This document shows positions 31,825-42,129 of a stretch of 64,000 nt of DNA, in pieces; the stretch's first letter is position 1; every line of letters begins with the position of its first letter. The position numbers were made by a program, and so were the translations under genes. Source of the stretch: Conoideocrella luteorostrata. Its lineage: Eukaryota > Ascomycota > Sordariomycetes > Hypocreales > Clavicipitaceae. Where the stretch lies: NCBI GenBank assembly GCA_032433595.1, contig JASWJB010000193.1, positions 1-64,000 of the forward strand, read 5' to 3'. A model generated the notes under the pieces. That model had not been told where the DNA came from. It saw only the letters and a program-made list of their open reading frames with translations, and ran no database searches.

Positions 31825-34305
31825 ATGCGAGAAGTTGTGGATGCAATACCAGAAGATCGTCCGGGCCGCAATTACCTGTTACACAGTCTTGCAATTGAAG
31901 TTTTTCAAAAATACTTAAGAACTAGAGAAATAGATGAGCTCGACGAGGCTATTCAAATTGCACAAGAAGCCGTGGACGCAACTCCAAAAGACGATCTATT
32001 CCGCCCTGCGTTGTTAAATAATCTTGGAATTTATTTTAATGACAGACACGAACGCATTGGAGCGATGGGCGATCTTGAAAAGGCAACTCAGCTTTCACGA
32101 GAAGCTGTGGAGGCAACTCCCAAAGACCATCCAGATCGCGCTCTATGGTCAAGTAATCTCGGAAACACTCTCATCAATAAATACCAGAGGACTGATGTGA
32201 TAAGCGACCTCGACGAGGCTATTAACATTATGCGAGAATCTGTAAACACAATACCTAAAGATCATCCAGAACGTACTCGATTACTACATACCCTCGGAAG
32301 TGGACTCAGCCAGAAAAACTTCAGAACTGAAGAAATAGGTGATCTTAAAGAGGCTATTCAACTTGCGCGAGAAGCTATAACCGCAACTCCAAAAGACCAT
32401 CCAGAACGTGCTATTCATTTAACTGCTTTTGGTTACCGACTCGGTCGGAAATTTGTAAAAACTAAAGTCATAGACCACATCAAGGAGGCAATTCAGGTTG
32501 CACGAGAAGCTGTAGAGGCAACGCCGAAAGATGATTCAGCCCGAGCTTATCGGCTAAATACACTCGGACACAATCTCTCGATGATAGGTGATCTCGAAGA
32601 GGCTGTTTCCTGCCATCAAATGGCTTTGCTTCAGTCTAGCTCGCATTCTCTCACCCGAATAGAAGGGGGTAGCAAAATCCTGCATCTCGCTGTTAAAATT
32701 CAAGACTGGCGGCAAGTTTATAATGACCTGTCCACAACGATTCATATTACCTCAAAACTAATAGCTCGATCGCTTGAAACTTCCGATAAGCAGTATATGC
32801 TTGGTGAAGTAGCTGAGCTAGCTTCACGCGCGGTAGCGGTAGCATTCAACGCGGCGAAGGGGCTGCTGGATGCCCTAGCTTTGCTTGAAGCCGGTCGCGG
32901 TATACTGGCAACATCTCTCCAGGACATTCGAATAGATGTTAGCGACTTACGAAACAAACATCCTAGTCTAGCTGAACAGTTTGTCTGTCTTCGGGGTAAA
33001 TTAAGCAAGCCTATAAGCCGCAATACCTCCAGTACATATCAACCTTCCCGACAGGGTCAAGTGAGTCAGCGTCACAAGATAGATAGGAGACTAGATGCTC
33101 TTATTCTTAAGATCCGCGAACACAGTGCATTTGAGAACTTCTTGTCAGCTCCAAGCGAAGCGGATATGCGGGCTTCTGCAAGATTGGAGCCAATTATTTA
33201 TATTAACGGTAGCATTTACTGGTGTGATGCCATTCTTATTGAGGAGAACCAAATACGACTTTTGCCTTTACCCAGCCTTAATATAACTGATATTGCACAG
33301 AAGGCGAATAAGGGTAGTTTAGGCCACCCTAGGATCCTGGAGTGGCTCTCGGATACACTTACACGTCCAGTTTTGGATGCGCTGGGGTTTGTGCCAGTGT
33401 CCGGTGACGACTGGCCCCATGTATGGTGGATTCCGACGGGACCCCTAATTAACTTTCCTCTCCATGCAGCAGGCTATCATAATAGGGCTGGCTTTGAAAC
33501 GGTGCTTGATAGGGTCATGTCATCATATAGCTCCTCTATTAAGGCAATTATATATAGACGCCGAGGTCTTAATCCAGACGCTCGTCCTGATTTAACAGGA
33601 GCGGTCCTTGTTGCTACGCAAGATACTAGTCTTGCTTTTGCAACTTCAGAGGATGAGGTGGTAAGCAGCATTTGCAAATCCATGAAAATCAACACCGTGG
33701 AACTGGAACAGCGTAAAGAGGAAGTGATCCGGCACCAACCGAATTGCAAGCTGTTCCACTTTGCTGGCCATGGACACACCAATAATGCTGATCCCTCTCA
33801 AAGTCATTTGGTCTTGGATGAACCACTTACGGTAGCTACTCTATTGGACATGAGTCTTCACGAAAGCTTACCATTTCTGGCATACCTCTCGGCTTGCGTG
33901 ACTAGTCAGATTCGAGACGGGAAGTTTATAGACGAAAGTATTCATTTAGTTAATGCGTGTCAATTGGCAGGGTTTCGACACGTTATTGGTACGATGTGGA
34001 AGGTTAGGGACGAAATCTGTCTGGATATAGCGAGAATCACGTATGAAACGATGAGAGATATGGGTATGACTGATAAGTCGGTGTGTCTAGGGCTCCATTT
34101 TGCTGTTAGAAGACTTCGGGACAGCTGGGTGAAGAATCTTCGTGAGAAAAATCTTGAAAATTGCCTGAATGAAGGAGGTGATCAGATCGCGATGGAAGAT
34201 GACTTAAGGGACTGCAAATTGAAAAGAGATGCGGTTCTGGTAGAAGATGACCATAACAACTTAGGGTTAGCGCACTGGATTCCTTATATCCACGTTGGTG
34301 TTTGA
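31825..34305 (+). CDS. TPR-CHAT caspase-like protein
   Basis: A single open exon encodes 826 residues from the first in-frame ATG. The same frame is open and TPR-like from about 31690, so the true start is probably upstream (spliced or truncated). Residues 1-290 are about six TPR-like helical repeats with the period DLDEAI..AREAV.ATPKDHP.R. A helical linker follows. The C-terminal CHAT domain belongs to the caspase-like clan CD: FHFAGHGHTN supplies the catalytic His (about 649) and YLSACVTS the Cys (about 691), with GTMWKVRD and a terminal HWIPYIHVGV. In bacteria TPR-CHAT proteases cleave gasdermins or act with type III-E CRISPR effectors; in fungi they are thought to act in regulated cell death, which is inference here. 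No gasdermin was recognised in this window. Confidence 0.9.
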   Translation: MREVVDAIPEDRPGRNYLLHSLAIEVFQKYLRTREIDELDEAIQIAQEAVDATPKDDLFRPALLNNLGIYFNDRHERIGAMGDLEKATQLSREAVEATPKDHPDRALWSSNLGNTLINKYQRTDVISDLDEAINIMRESVNTIPKDHPERTRLLHTLGSGLSQKNFRTEEIGDLKEAIQLAREAITATPKDHPERAIHLTAFGYRLGRKFVKTKVIDHIKEAIQVAREAVEATPKDDSARAYRLNTLGHNLSMIGDLEEAVSCHQMALLQSSSHSLTRIEGGSKILHLAVKIQDWRQVYNDLSTTIHITSKLIARSLETSDKQYMLGEVAELASRAVAVAFNAAKGLLDALALLEAGRGILATSLQDIRIDVSDLRNKHPSLAEQFVCLRGKLSKPISRNTSSTYQPSRQGQVSQRHKIDRRLDALILKIREHSAFENFLSAPSEADMRASARLEPIIYINGSIYWCDAILIEENQIRLLPLPSLNITDIAQKANKGSLGHPRILEWLSDTLTRPVLDALGFVPVSGDDWPHVWWIPTGPLINFPLHAAGYHNRAGFETVLDRVMSSYSSSIKAIIYRRRGLNPDARPDLTGAVLVATQDTSLAFATSEDEVVSSICKSMKINTVELEQRKEEVIRHQPNCKLFHFAGHGHTNNADPSQSHLVLDEPLTVATLLDMSLHESLPFLAYLSACVTSQIRDGKFIDESIHLVNACQLAGFRHVIGTMWKVRDEICLDIARITYETMRDMGMTDKSVCLGLHFAVRRLRDSWVKNLREKNLENCLNEGGDQIAMEDDLRDCKLKRDAVLVEDDHNNLGLAHWIPYIHVGV

Positions 34306-34375
34306 ATAGTCAATTATGTCAAGATGAATGCTCGAATTATATGCTATAGTGGGAGTAACTAATAGGATATATATC

Positions 34376-34573
34376 TATAGGAAGTACAGGGCTTCGGGTG
34401 ACGAGGGTATCGATACCGGAAGGTGAAGCAAAACAATGTGCAAAATAATTCAATTCATCTGATCTGGGTTATCTAAGAAAGAAGAAGAAGAGGAATACCC
34501 CCGAGCGCGCCGTATAAAAGAGGCGCGCTAGGGTGGCCGGGTGACCTTGTCCGCTTGACGAGGGATTCCAACA
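34376..34573 (+). mobile_element. Solo LTR, family A (reference copy)
   Basis: It runs from TATAGGAAGTACAGGGC, where the canonical start is TGTAGG, to GAGGGATTCCAACA. It shows all family blocks: GTGACGAGGGTATCGATACC, GAAGAAGAAGAGG, CCGTATAAAAGAGG (TATA-like) and AGGGTGGCC. It ends two bases before the first 75-bp satellite array. Confidence 0.85.
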
Positions 34574-34575
34574 AT

Positions 34576-34990
34576 TACATATCGCAAGTCAATCTGACGA
34601 GCTCGTTGAAAAGGCTTATATCTCGGAAAGGCAGATAGGCATCTGATATCGCTGGTTAATCTGACGAGCTCATTGAAGGGTTCAATCTCAGAAGACGTAC
34701 ACTGCACAAAGCATTGGATATCGAAGGTCAGTCGACGAGCTCGTTGAAAGGTTCAGGCGCTGCAGGAAGCATCAGATCGCAGGGTCGATCTAACGAGATC
34801 GTTGAAACGTTCAAATGTCGGATGATGTACAGGCATGAAATATCGCAAGTCGATCTGACGAAGACGTTGGAAGGCTTGAATCTAGGAAGACGTATAGTAT
34901 AGACACTGCAATAAGCATTAGAAACGGCAAGTCAGTCTCACGAGCGAAAATTACAGGCGCTGTAGAGCATTGGATCTCGTAACTTAATCT
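34576..34990 (+). repeat. 75-bp satellite, array 1
   Basis: Tandem units with the consensus blocks AAGGTTCAAATCTCGGAAGA, CGTACAGGCTGCAAGAAGCA, TCAGATATCGCAAGTC and CTGACGAGCTCGTTG. Full units are about 75 bp; shorter ones lack the middle. One frame translates as a charged 25-residue repeat containing RFKSRKTYRLQEASDIAS. Units are 60-90% alike by eye and contain indels, so no continuous protein survives. Confidence 0.8.
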
Positions 34991-35029
34991 GAAAACGATG
35001 AAGACGTTGCTGCTTACGCAAGAAATGTC

Positions 35030-35540
35030 ACTGCTGCTGATGATGATACCGCTGCTGCTGCTGATGATTTCACTGCTGCTGAGAATGATGATGGCCACAA
35101 GTTAGGATTCCGGTCGAGATTCTGGTCACGGTAGTAGCGGTCGGTCGGGGGAAAAGTCAGATGATGCCACTGCTGCTGCTGATGATGCCGCTGGTGCTGT
35201 CAGCACTCACGAGAGAGAAGAGTCAGCCGATAATGATGATACGGCTGCTCATAATGATGCTGCTGCTGCTGATGGTGATGGCCGCAGGTCAGGATTTTGG
35301 TCACGATGGTGGCGGTCGGGAGGGGGAAACGTCAGACGCTGCTGCTGCTGCTGCTGCTGCCGATGATAATGATGCCGCTGCCGCTGATGATGATGACAAT
35401 GCTACTAATGACGCCGCTGCTGCTAGTGATGATGATGATGCTGATGATGCCGCTGCCGGTGATGCCGCTGATGATGATGATGCCGCTGCTGGTGATGATG
35501 CCACTGCCGCTGTTGTTGATGATGATGCTGCCACGCAAGA
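35030..35540 (+). repeat. GAT/GCT trinucleotide array (Asp/Ala coding), array 1
   Basis: Stretches of GATGATGATGCCGCTGCTGC with occasional GGT and AAT codons. The plus frame 35161-35610 reads runs of D and A. It directly follows the 75-bp satellite, as in the other two composite loci, and includes a higher-order duplication around GGTCAGGATT(C/T)(T/C)GGTCACG. Confidence 0.85.
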
Positions 35541-35730
35541 ACAGCAGCGCCCAAGGTGCAAAAAAGCAGGGCTTGGTCGGGACCGCACACACACGCAGGC
35601 ATGCAGCTAGCGCCCCCTCACTGCCATCAGAGAATATACATGAATAAGTCTTGCAAACGGTCCTGCAAAAAGCGAAACCTGGTGCGCCAAAATCCGCCAA
35701 AATCCGCGCGGGCGGTTGAGTACTCTTCCG
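35541..35730 (+). repeat. R1 repeat, partial copy 3
   Basis: It begins CAGCAGCGCCCAAGGTGC, contains GCAGGGCTTGGTCGGGACC and the TATACATGAATAAGTCTTGC block, and ends ATCCGCGCGGGCGGT. It matches the R1 portion at 51500-51660, including a following GAGTACTCTTCCGG(T/G)CA. Confidence 0.7.
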
Positions 35731-35739
35731 GTCAGGACA

Positions 35740-36510
35740 TCTGGTAAAGTCTACAGCAAACAACTGTTGTGCAAGTCTCGGTAAAGACAACAAAGTTTTG
35801 TGCAAGTCCACCGTAGCAAATGCCAGCGACTAGAACTCTCGTGCAAGTCTCCAGATGTGACTGATTAAAGCGACTAACAGACCTCCCATTGATTCCGCAA
35901 AGAGCATCTATCAACGCAACCCATTGCTTCACTCGCGCCGAGAATCAGTAGTACCAGAGCCAAAGATAGAACTCTTCAAGCGTCATATGTACCGGGGCCA
36001 AGGTGTCTTGTCTAGCCAACGCTATTTCCTTCTCATGCACACTGCCACGCTTCCCCCCCCACCTGCCGCCATTTGAGTGGGCTTGCCTACCGCCGACTTG
36101 GACAAGAGTCTTGCACTAGAATCTTGCACGAGGGTTCTTGCCGTCTTTACTGCTCACTAGCACGAGAGCTACTGCCGTTGTCATGTCATGAGTGCCTCTT
36201 CAGCTATCTCTATTCTTCGTCCTCTTTTGTCCTGCACAACAACTACTTCACTACAGTCTTTGGCTGCTTCGTCCTCTTTTTTTCTGCACAACAAATAACT
36301 GCTTCACTACAACTTTGGCTGCTCCTGTACAACGACTACTTCACCGCAGTCTTTGACTGCTTCTGTACCAGTACACGCTAGTCTGTACGCTTCTACGTGA
36401 GCTTGCCCACCCCGACTTGCACAAGAGTCTTGCACCAGAACCTTGCACGAGAGTCCTTGTCGCAGCCACTAATACTTGCACGACAGTTGTTGTCGTCTTT
36501 ACTACGCCAG
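35740..36510. repeat. Eroded array of TTGCACGAGA-type and CACTACAGTCTTTGGC-type repeats
   Basis: The words CTTGCAC(G/A)AGAGT or their complements (CTCTCGTGCAAGTC) recur every 30-60 bp. From about 36225 a second unit containing TGCACAACAACTACTTCAC and AGTCTTTGGCTGCTTC repeats about four times. Both units recur in inverted orientation at 40310-40440 and 40960-41310. Runs of C at 36053 and mixed orientation suggest repeated rearrangement. No gene is supported. Confidence 0.6.
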
Positions 36511-36524
36511 ACTTGCACAAGACT

Positions 36525-36630
36525 TGTCGTTGTTGTTGTGGTTGTTGTCGTGGTTGTGGTCGCGGTCGTGGTTGTTGTCGCGGTCGATGTTGTTGTCGTG
36601 GTTGTGGTTGTGGTCGTGGTCATGTCATGA
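36525..36630. repeat. GTT/GTC/GTG microsatellite
   Basis: About 105 bp of G-T-rich trinucleotides (TTGTTGTCGTGGTTGTGG and variants). Related short arrays lie at about 38650-38690 and 39055-39180. Confidence 0.85.
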
Positions 36631-36639
36631 GTGCAGGCA

Positions 36640-37200
36640 CAAACGCTCCATCCACGTCGGGTCAACGCCGACCTCCTTCCTGCCCATGCGACTATTCGCC
36701 TCGTTGTTCTTCGCGGACAGGATACCTCCCGAAGCTGGTGCGCATTGGACTCGAAAAAGAATTGACCACGACTGGCCTTGGTATATGGGTGTTATGGGGA
36801 GATGCATGGCCCCCCGCTCCTCATGCGGATACGAAACAAATGAAGAGTTCTATGGAGTATTCGCTCAAGAAATGCCACCGACGTCCTTCATTCACAGCTC
36901 CGTCCACCCATTGTGCTTCATCGTTGCAGATAGAGGTTTATTGCAATAAAAGCTACTTGAATGGCAAGCGTGCTTAGAATATCGCGACGATTTGGTGCTG
37001 AGACGTAAACTTATTGGAGATAGCAGAAGTATGTCATTAGCAGGCTCTCTCATTCTTTCTGCAAACGCTCCGTCCACCCATTGTGCTTTATTGTTGTTGC
37101 TGTGGGTAAAGGCTATTGCAATAAAGGCTACTGTAATAGCAAACGTGCTCTATCTAGGTCAATCTGTCGCGGAATACAGGCGATTACAATATGCCCATTG
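36640..37200. repeat. Dispersed unit of about 165 bp, copies 1 and 2
   Basis: The block CTCCGTCCACCCATTGTGCT, GCAATAAAAGC and ATCGCGACGATTTGGTGCTG occurs from about 36890. A second partial copy starts near 37068. Further copies lie at 37905-37985 and 38160-38345. An upstream segment with CTATTCGCCTCGTTGTTCTT is also shared with about 38120. Confidence 0.65.
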
Positions 37201-37257
37201 AACAATATTCATCTTCTCAGCTGACTCCTAATTTCTTCGTTGCTCACAGGGTATTAC

Positions 37258-37298
37258 TGTAGGAAGCACAGGGCTTCGGGTGACGAGGGATTCCAACA
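37258..37298 (+). mobile_element. 41-bp LTR family A remnant with precise internal deletion
   Basis: The 41 bp consist of the first part of the family A LTR up to GTGACGAGGG and the last part from GACGAGGGATTCCAACA. The intact LTR (34376-34573) has TGACGAGGG near both ends, so the missing 150 or so bases correspond to one copy of that direct repeat plus everything between. Confidence 0.85.
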
Positions 37299-37403
37299 AT
37301 TACTGCCACGACTATGACTCAAGGGAAGTTCAAGGCACCAATTGTGCTGTCATCCAAATCAAGATTCCAGAGTCTCCAACACACTGCGTGTGCGGCTGCG
37401 TGG

Positions 37404-37640
37404 TGTTGGATAACACGGGTGTGTGAGTGGATGTACGGATACACGGGCAGTGAGAGAAAGGATACGTAGCCTCTGGGCCTAGGGTAGGAATCCAAGACAG
37501 GCGTGTCTTGGATTGTAGGGCTATATATAGGGGGGGGATTGGACGAGGCCGTCAGACGAGAGATTCTCCCTCCATCATCATTGTAACACAGCTCTTCCCA
37601 TGAATGCAAATCAATTTAAACCTCTCCAATTTATTCAACG
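37404..37640 (-). mobile_element. Solo LTR, family D, with target duplication
   Basis: 237 bp beginning TGTTGGATAACACGGGTGTG, containing GGGTAGGAATCCAAGACAGG and TATATATAGGGGGGGGATTG. CGTGG flanks it at 37399-37403 and 37641-37645, a 5-bp target duplication. No internal retroelement sequence remains. Confidence 0.88.
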
Positions 37641-37899
37641 CGTGGGCGAGTAAGACTCTCACGAATACTAATGAAGCACTGCATCAACGTGTACACTTGG
37701 AGGAGTCGTTAGAGTCAGCTTCCTCAGGTAGGTAAATAAGGATCGACTACTTACTGATTGGCGCAAGAAGCATGGAGTTAACACCGTGTAGATTGATGAG
37801 GATAAATGGCTTGAACCGTCCTTCTCCGAAGAGATCGCTGACTGTCAAGTATGTTAGTCCAAGACGGGAAAAAAAAACAGGCATAAGATGCATACAATA

Positions 37900-38345
37900 T
37901 GCTTCAGGAATTGCCGCTGCTCAGAATATCGCGACGTTTGGTGTTAAGACGTGAACTTTTTAGAGATGGTAGAAGCATGTTGTTTCTGCAATGGAGGTGC
38001 GGGATAGAGGTTTGGGTGGAGGTAGTTGTGTAAGAGGCATCGACGCGGAAAGAGCGTTCGCCCCTGCACTCATGACATGACGACAACGATAACGAGATCT
38101 CTCTTTCTGCGACTGCTGCTATTCGCCTCGTTGTTCTTTGCGGACGGGCTAGGCGTTACGTCCTTCATTTTCGCAGCTCTGTCCATCCATCGTGCTTCAT
38201 CGTTGTAGGTAGATGTTGTTGCAACAAAAGCTATTGTAATGGCAAGCATAGCTCGGAACATCGCGACGATTTGGTGTTAAGACGTAAACTTTTTGGAGAT
38301 AGTAGAGGCATATTATCGTCTGGCTCTTATTCTTTCTGCGACCGC
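37900..38345. repeat. Dispersed 165-bp unit, copies 3 and 4
   Basis: These match 36640-37200: ATATCGCGACGTTTGGTGTT near 37925, CTATTCGCCTCGTTGTTCTT near 38120, and a fuller copy from about 38160 with ATCGCGACGATTTGGTGTTA. They run in the same direction as copies 1 and 2. Confidence 0.6.
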
Positions 38346-38399
38346 AACTGCATCCTGGCCCTCCCTTGCCCGCTGAGAATCCCCATCGCCATTTGCGAC

Positions 38400-39180
38400 C
38401 GCGGGCGTGGACGACAGTCTTGCACCAGAGTCTTGCACGAGATTTCTTGTTGTTGTACCGATAGACTCAGCTAAAGCTGATGTTTCGTACAACTTCGTGA
38501 CAGAGAGTGCTGCTGTCTCGAAGACGTCGAGGAGTTGCCAAGAGGAGAGTGGTGTTTATGACTCCGACTTGCGCGAGAGTTTGTTGTCTTGATCGAGACT
38601 GGCACGAGACTTGTTGTTGTCGTTGTTGTGTTATAAGTATAGGCATAAGACTTGTTGTTGTCGTCGTCGTCGTCGTCGTCGTGTCATAAGTGTGGGTATG
38701 AGACTTGTTGTTGTCGTTATTGTGTTATAAGTATAGGCATAAGACTTGTTGTCGTCATCGTCGTGTCATACATAAGTGTAGGCATGAGAGTTGTCTTGTT
38801 GTCTTGCACGAGAGGAGAATAGTGTTTGCGACTCAGACTTGCACGAGATTTTGTCGTGAGTCGCGTAGCAAATAGGGAACCAAGAAGCGGGAGATCAAAA
38901 GCAAGAAGGAACCGAAAAGCGGGAGATTAAAACGCGATGAGCTGCGCGTTGAGTCTATTAAAGCCAGGGGATAAGCATAACTAGCTGAGCCCGTGCTAGC
39001 AAGCAGCTCGAAAATGAATGGTATGAATGCGTAGAGATAGCTGTTGCACGAGACTTGTTGTCGTCGTCGTTGTCATGTTATGAGCGTGGGCACGAGACTC
39101 TTGTTGCTGTTGCTATTGGTATTGTTATTGTTATTGTTGTTGTCGTTGTTGTTTTTTTATTGTTGTTTTTTTGACGTTAT
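38400..39180. repeat. Eroded TTGCACGAGA / TTGTTGTCGTC repeat tract
   Basis: Four or more copies of GACTTG(T/C)TGTTGTCGT with ATAAGTGTAGGCATGAGA spacers, ending in a pure-T/G run at about 39115-39180. ORFs here are simple-sequence translations and are not genes. Confidence 0.6.
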
Positions 39181-39299
39181 GATTAGTGCAGGCATAAACT
39201 CAAATAATGACGAGAACCATGTCGCACCAGCAGATATTCGAAACTGCATCTCGTTGATAGTAACCAGCACTTTTCCGTAATGCACAAGGAAAACCATGT

Positions 39300-40300
39300 G
39301 CATTTAAAGAAAACTATGTGCTTTTTTTGAGAGTTCTTGGGTCGCTTTTTGGCATCTGGCGGTAAATCCACGACACCTGCACCCATAAATGGCAGGGTAA
39401 GTGTTTTCGTAAAGCGGGATATGGCGTTTTCGATCTCCTGTGTTTATATCGCATCTGCCGCTATCGCTAGTCTTTCTTTAGTGACGTTCTGTTGGAATTG
39501 ATAGGAGAAGTTCAACAATGTTTTCATTGATGGGACCAGCTGTGTTACTGAGATGATGGATGCAGAATCCCTCGTCTGACGGCCACGTCCAAATCCCCCT
39601 ATGAATACCCCTATAATCTGAGACACTTCCGTCCTGAATTCCTGCCTTAGGGCCAGAGGCCACGTAACCTTTCTTGCACAGCCCGTGTATCCACATATCC
39701 ATCCACACACACGTATAATCCAACACGTTCACCTCCTCATTATCGCCTGGTGGATTCAATTTATGCTTTGGCTCCCACAGGACTATGTCGCCGTTCACTA
39801 TCCCATCTTTTATTTCCTAGTCTTCCAGCTCTTTATCTTCTTTAATAGCCTTGATAATATTTGCTTTCGCCTTGGTTCGCGTTTTGCTTTGGAGAGCATG
39901 ACTTGACGGGGGCGCTGACAATGGAACCTGGATAACCTCCTGCATGGATTGCTTAACGTTGTGCTCTAACTTATCTAATTTTTCCTCTCTCCAGTAATCC
40001 ATCGGCTAGACTGGGCGTCGTCTGGATCGAGTTTAGGCGGCGGAGCTGCCGTCATTTCGAAGAGAGACCAAGCCTCTTGACCTTGGCATAGGTGGACCGC
40101 GATGTATCTCCATAAATGATTCGTCGCCTTCGCCCTCTTCCTCGTCTCTCTGTTTTACTGCTTTGCCTTTTGTCTCCGTTTTTCGCGGTCTCCCTCTACC
40201 CCGCTTGACCCCCTCGACGCCGAGGTCCCGGGTCTCGCCCGCGGCGGCGTACTCGTTCGTGACTTGCACCGCGGCGGGCAAGCTCACGTAGAAGTGTACG
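39300..40300 (-). pseudogene. AT-hook protein remnant interrupted by a solo LTR
   Basis: Reading minus from about 40300: a segment with GVKRGRGRPRKTETKGKA (an AT-hook core, GRGRPRK), then an acidic/basic stretch, then MDYWREEKLDKLEHNVKQS and WEPKHKLNPPGDNEEVN. At that point LTR D (39490-39725) interrupts. Across the LTR the frame resumes as TKERLAIAADAI, then FMGAGVVDLPPDAKKRPKN after stops. Removing the LTR and one target duplicate leaves the local frame consistent, so the LTR entered a coding or recently coding sequence. The family is not recognised. Confidence 0.4.
39490..39725 (+). mobile_element. Solo LTR, family D, with target duplication
   Basis: 236 bp from TGTTGGAATTGATAGGAGAA to GTATAATCCAACA, with 5-bp duplication CGTTC at 39485-39489 and 39726-39730. 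The terminal TGTTGGA/TCCAACA are perfect inverted repeats. It is the best-preserved family D copy. Confidence 0.92.
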
Positions 40301-40309
40301 GACGCGTGT

Positions 40310-41310
40310 GTACTGGTACAGAAGCAGCGAAAGACTATTGTGAAGTAGTTGTTGTGCAGAACAAAAGAGGACGAAGCAGCCAAAGACTGTAGTGAAGTAG
40401 TCATTGTGCACAACAAAAGAGGACAAAAATAGCATGCCCTGCCTCATTGTTTCCAACTCCCTTTCCCTTCCTTTTCTGCTCAAATCGCACCGTCGTCAAC
40501 ATAGAGACTGCTATCGTCAGCTCTATCGCCGCGTAGTGCGCCGTTGTAGTTGCGTTCCTCACCTTTCTTGGCTTAGACAACTTCACTCGTTTTACGGACC
40601 GGCTTCTCCGATTCTTGCACATGATCAGTCTGCACTTCCCAGCCGTCAGGACATGGATCTTCAATTGTCAAAATACCCGGGACGCGCGTCACAAACCTTC
40701 AGAGCCTGACAATTCCTCTCTAGGGGCGGCGGTAACGGATGAACAAAGGGAGACTGATGACCTTATGACGGAAGAAAAGAATTCGTATCTGCGCTTGCTA
40801 TTGCTCGAGGAGCAGTTCAACGAGCAAAGAACAGCAGATCGGTCTCGAGTGAGCGACACGACTCAATACGGCGATGCGTAAACAAGGTGCGTTCCCCCTC
40901 TCCATTCGCTTGCTAACATTTTTTTCATAGGAACATGGGTGGGCGGTACGGGTAAGAACGCATGCGTATTGGTACAGAAGCAGCCAAAGACTGTAGTGAA
41001 GTAGTTATTGTACAGCACAAAAGAGGACAAAGAATAGACGCGGCTGAAGAGGCACTCATGACATGACGACAACCATCGTGCAAGTATGCGCAGTGAAGAC
41101 GACAACAACTCTCGCGCAGGTCTGCGCTGCATAGACGACAATAAATCTCGTGCAAGTGTGTTGTGACTACGACAAGGACTCTCGTACGAGACTCTCGTCC
41201 AAGTCTGCGGCGAGCAAGCTCGCTCAAATGGGGACAGGATAGGGAGGAATGTTGTAGTGTGCACGACGACAACAACAACGAGAACTTTCGTGCAAGTCTC
41301 TCGAGAAAGT
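40310..41310. repeat. Rearranged short-repeat region
   Basis: Inverted copies of the GCCAAAGACTGTAGTGAAGT unit occur at about 40330-40430 (two) and 40980-41010. Inverted TCTCGTGCAAGTC-type units run 41085-41310. Between them, 40615-40881 holds a plus-strand frame with a charged helical end (EEKNSYLRLLLLEEQF), perhaps a fragment of a lost gene. Confidence 0.45.
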
Positions 41311-41314
41311 GTAG

Positions 41315-42115
41315 TAAAGAGGCATTGGATATGGCAAGTCATTTGACAAGCTCGTTGAAAGATACAGCCGCTGCAAGAAGCATCTGATCGCAGGTCAATT
41401 TGACGGTCGCTGAAAGGTTCTGTTGGAACGCCGCCAAGCACAATAGAAAGCTGTTGGGACCGTCACGTGGTCACCTTCAAGCCACGATATTTATACGGCG
41501 ATATCGTGCCTTCCACTATGACTTCTTTTCTTCTTCTTAGATAGACCCGACTATTATTGAATATATTACATTTGAAGCCGATGATCATGATCATTGCACA
41601 ACCCTGTGCAACCCACAGGTTCAAATCTCAGAAGACGTATAGGTTGCAAGGAGCTTGTTGAAAGGTTTAAATCTCGGAAGACGTACAGGCTGCAAGGGAA
41701 TTGCTGAATGGTTTTATTCTCGGAAGACGTATAGGTTACAAGGGGCATTCGATATCGGAAGTCGATCTGACGAGCTCGTTCAAAGGTTCAATTATCCGAG
41801 GACGTACACTGCATGAAGCATCAGATATCAAAAGTCAGTTGACAAGCTCGTTGGAAGGTTCAAATGTCGGAAAGACGTACACTGCACACAGCATCAGATA
41901 TCGAAAGTCAGTTGACGAGCCTATTAAAAGGTTCAGGCGCTCCAAGAAGCATTCGATAGCAGGTCAATCCAACGAGCTCGTTGAAAAGGTTCGATTCCCG
42001 GAAGACGCATAGGCTCTGCAAGAAGCATTGGATATGGCAAGCCAGCTAACGAGCTCGGTGAATGGTGCAGGCGCTGCAACAAGCATCAGATCCATCAGAT
42101 ATCGTGAGGAAATCT
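41315..42115 (+). repeat. 75-bp satellite, array 2 (split by an LTR)
   Basis: Units as at 34576, such as GGTTCAAATCTCGGAAGACG and CATCAGATATCGAAAGTCAG, in 45-, 58- and 75-bp forms. The family B LTR at 41421-41617 splits the array inside a unit. Confidence 0.8.
41421..41617 (+). mobile_element. Solo LTR, family B, inserted in the satellite
   Basis: 197 bp from TGTTGGAACGCCGCCAAGCA to CCTGTGCAACCCACA, flanked by GGTTC at 41416-41420 and 41618-41622. The duplicated pentamer is part of the satellite consensus AAGGTTCAAA, so the insertion postdates the array. Confidence 0.93.
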
Positions 42116-42129
42116 GACCAAGGCGATTT

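Noticed and set aside
35161..35647. Several long ORFs on both strands in the GAT/GCT arrays
   Set aside because: They are translations of trinucleotide repeats with no start context or flanking domain.
37258..37298. Independent miniature element
   Set aside because: It is fully explained as a deletion product of LTR family A.
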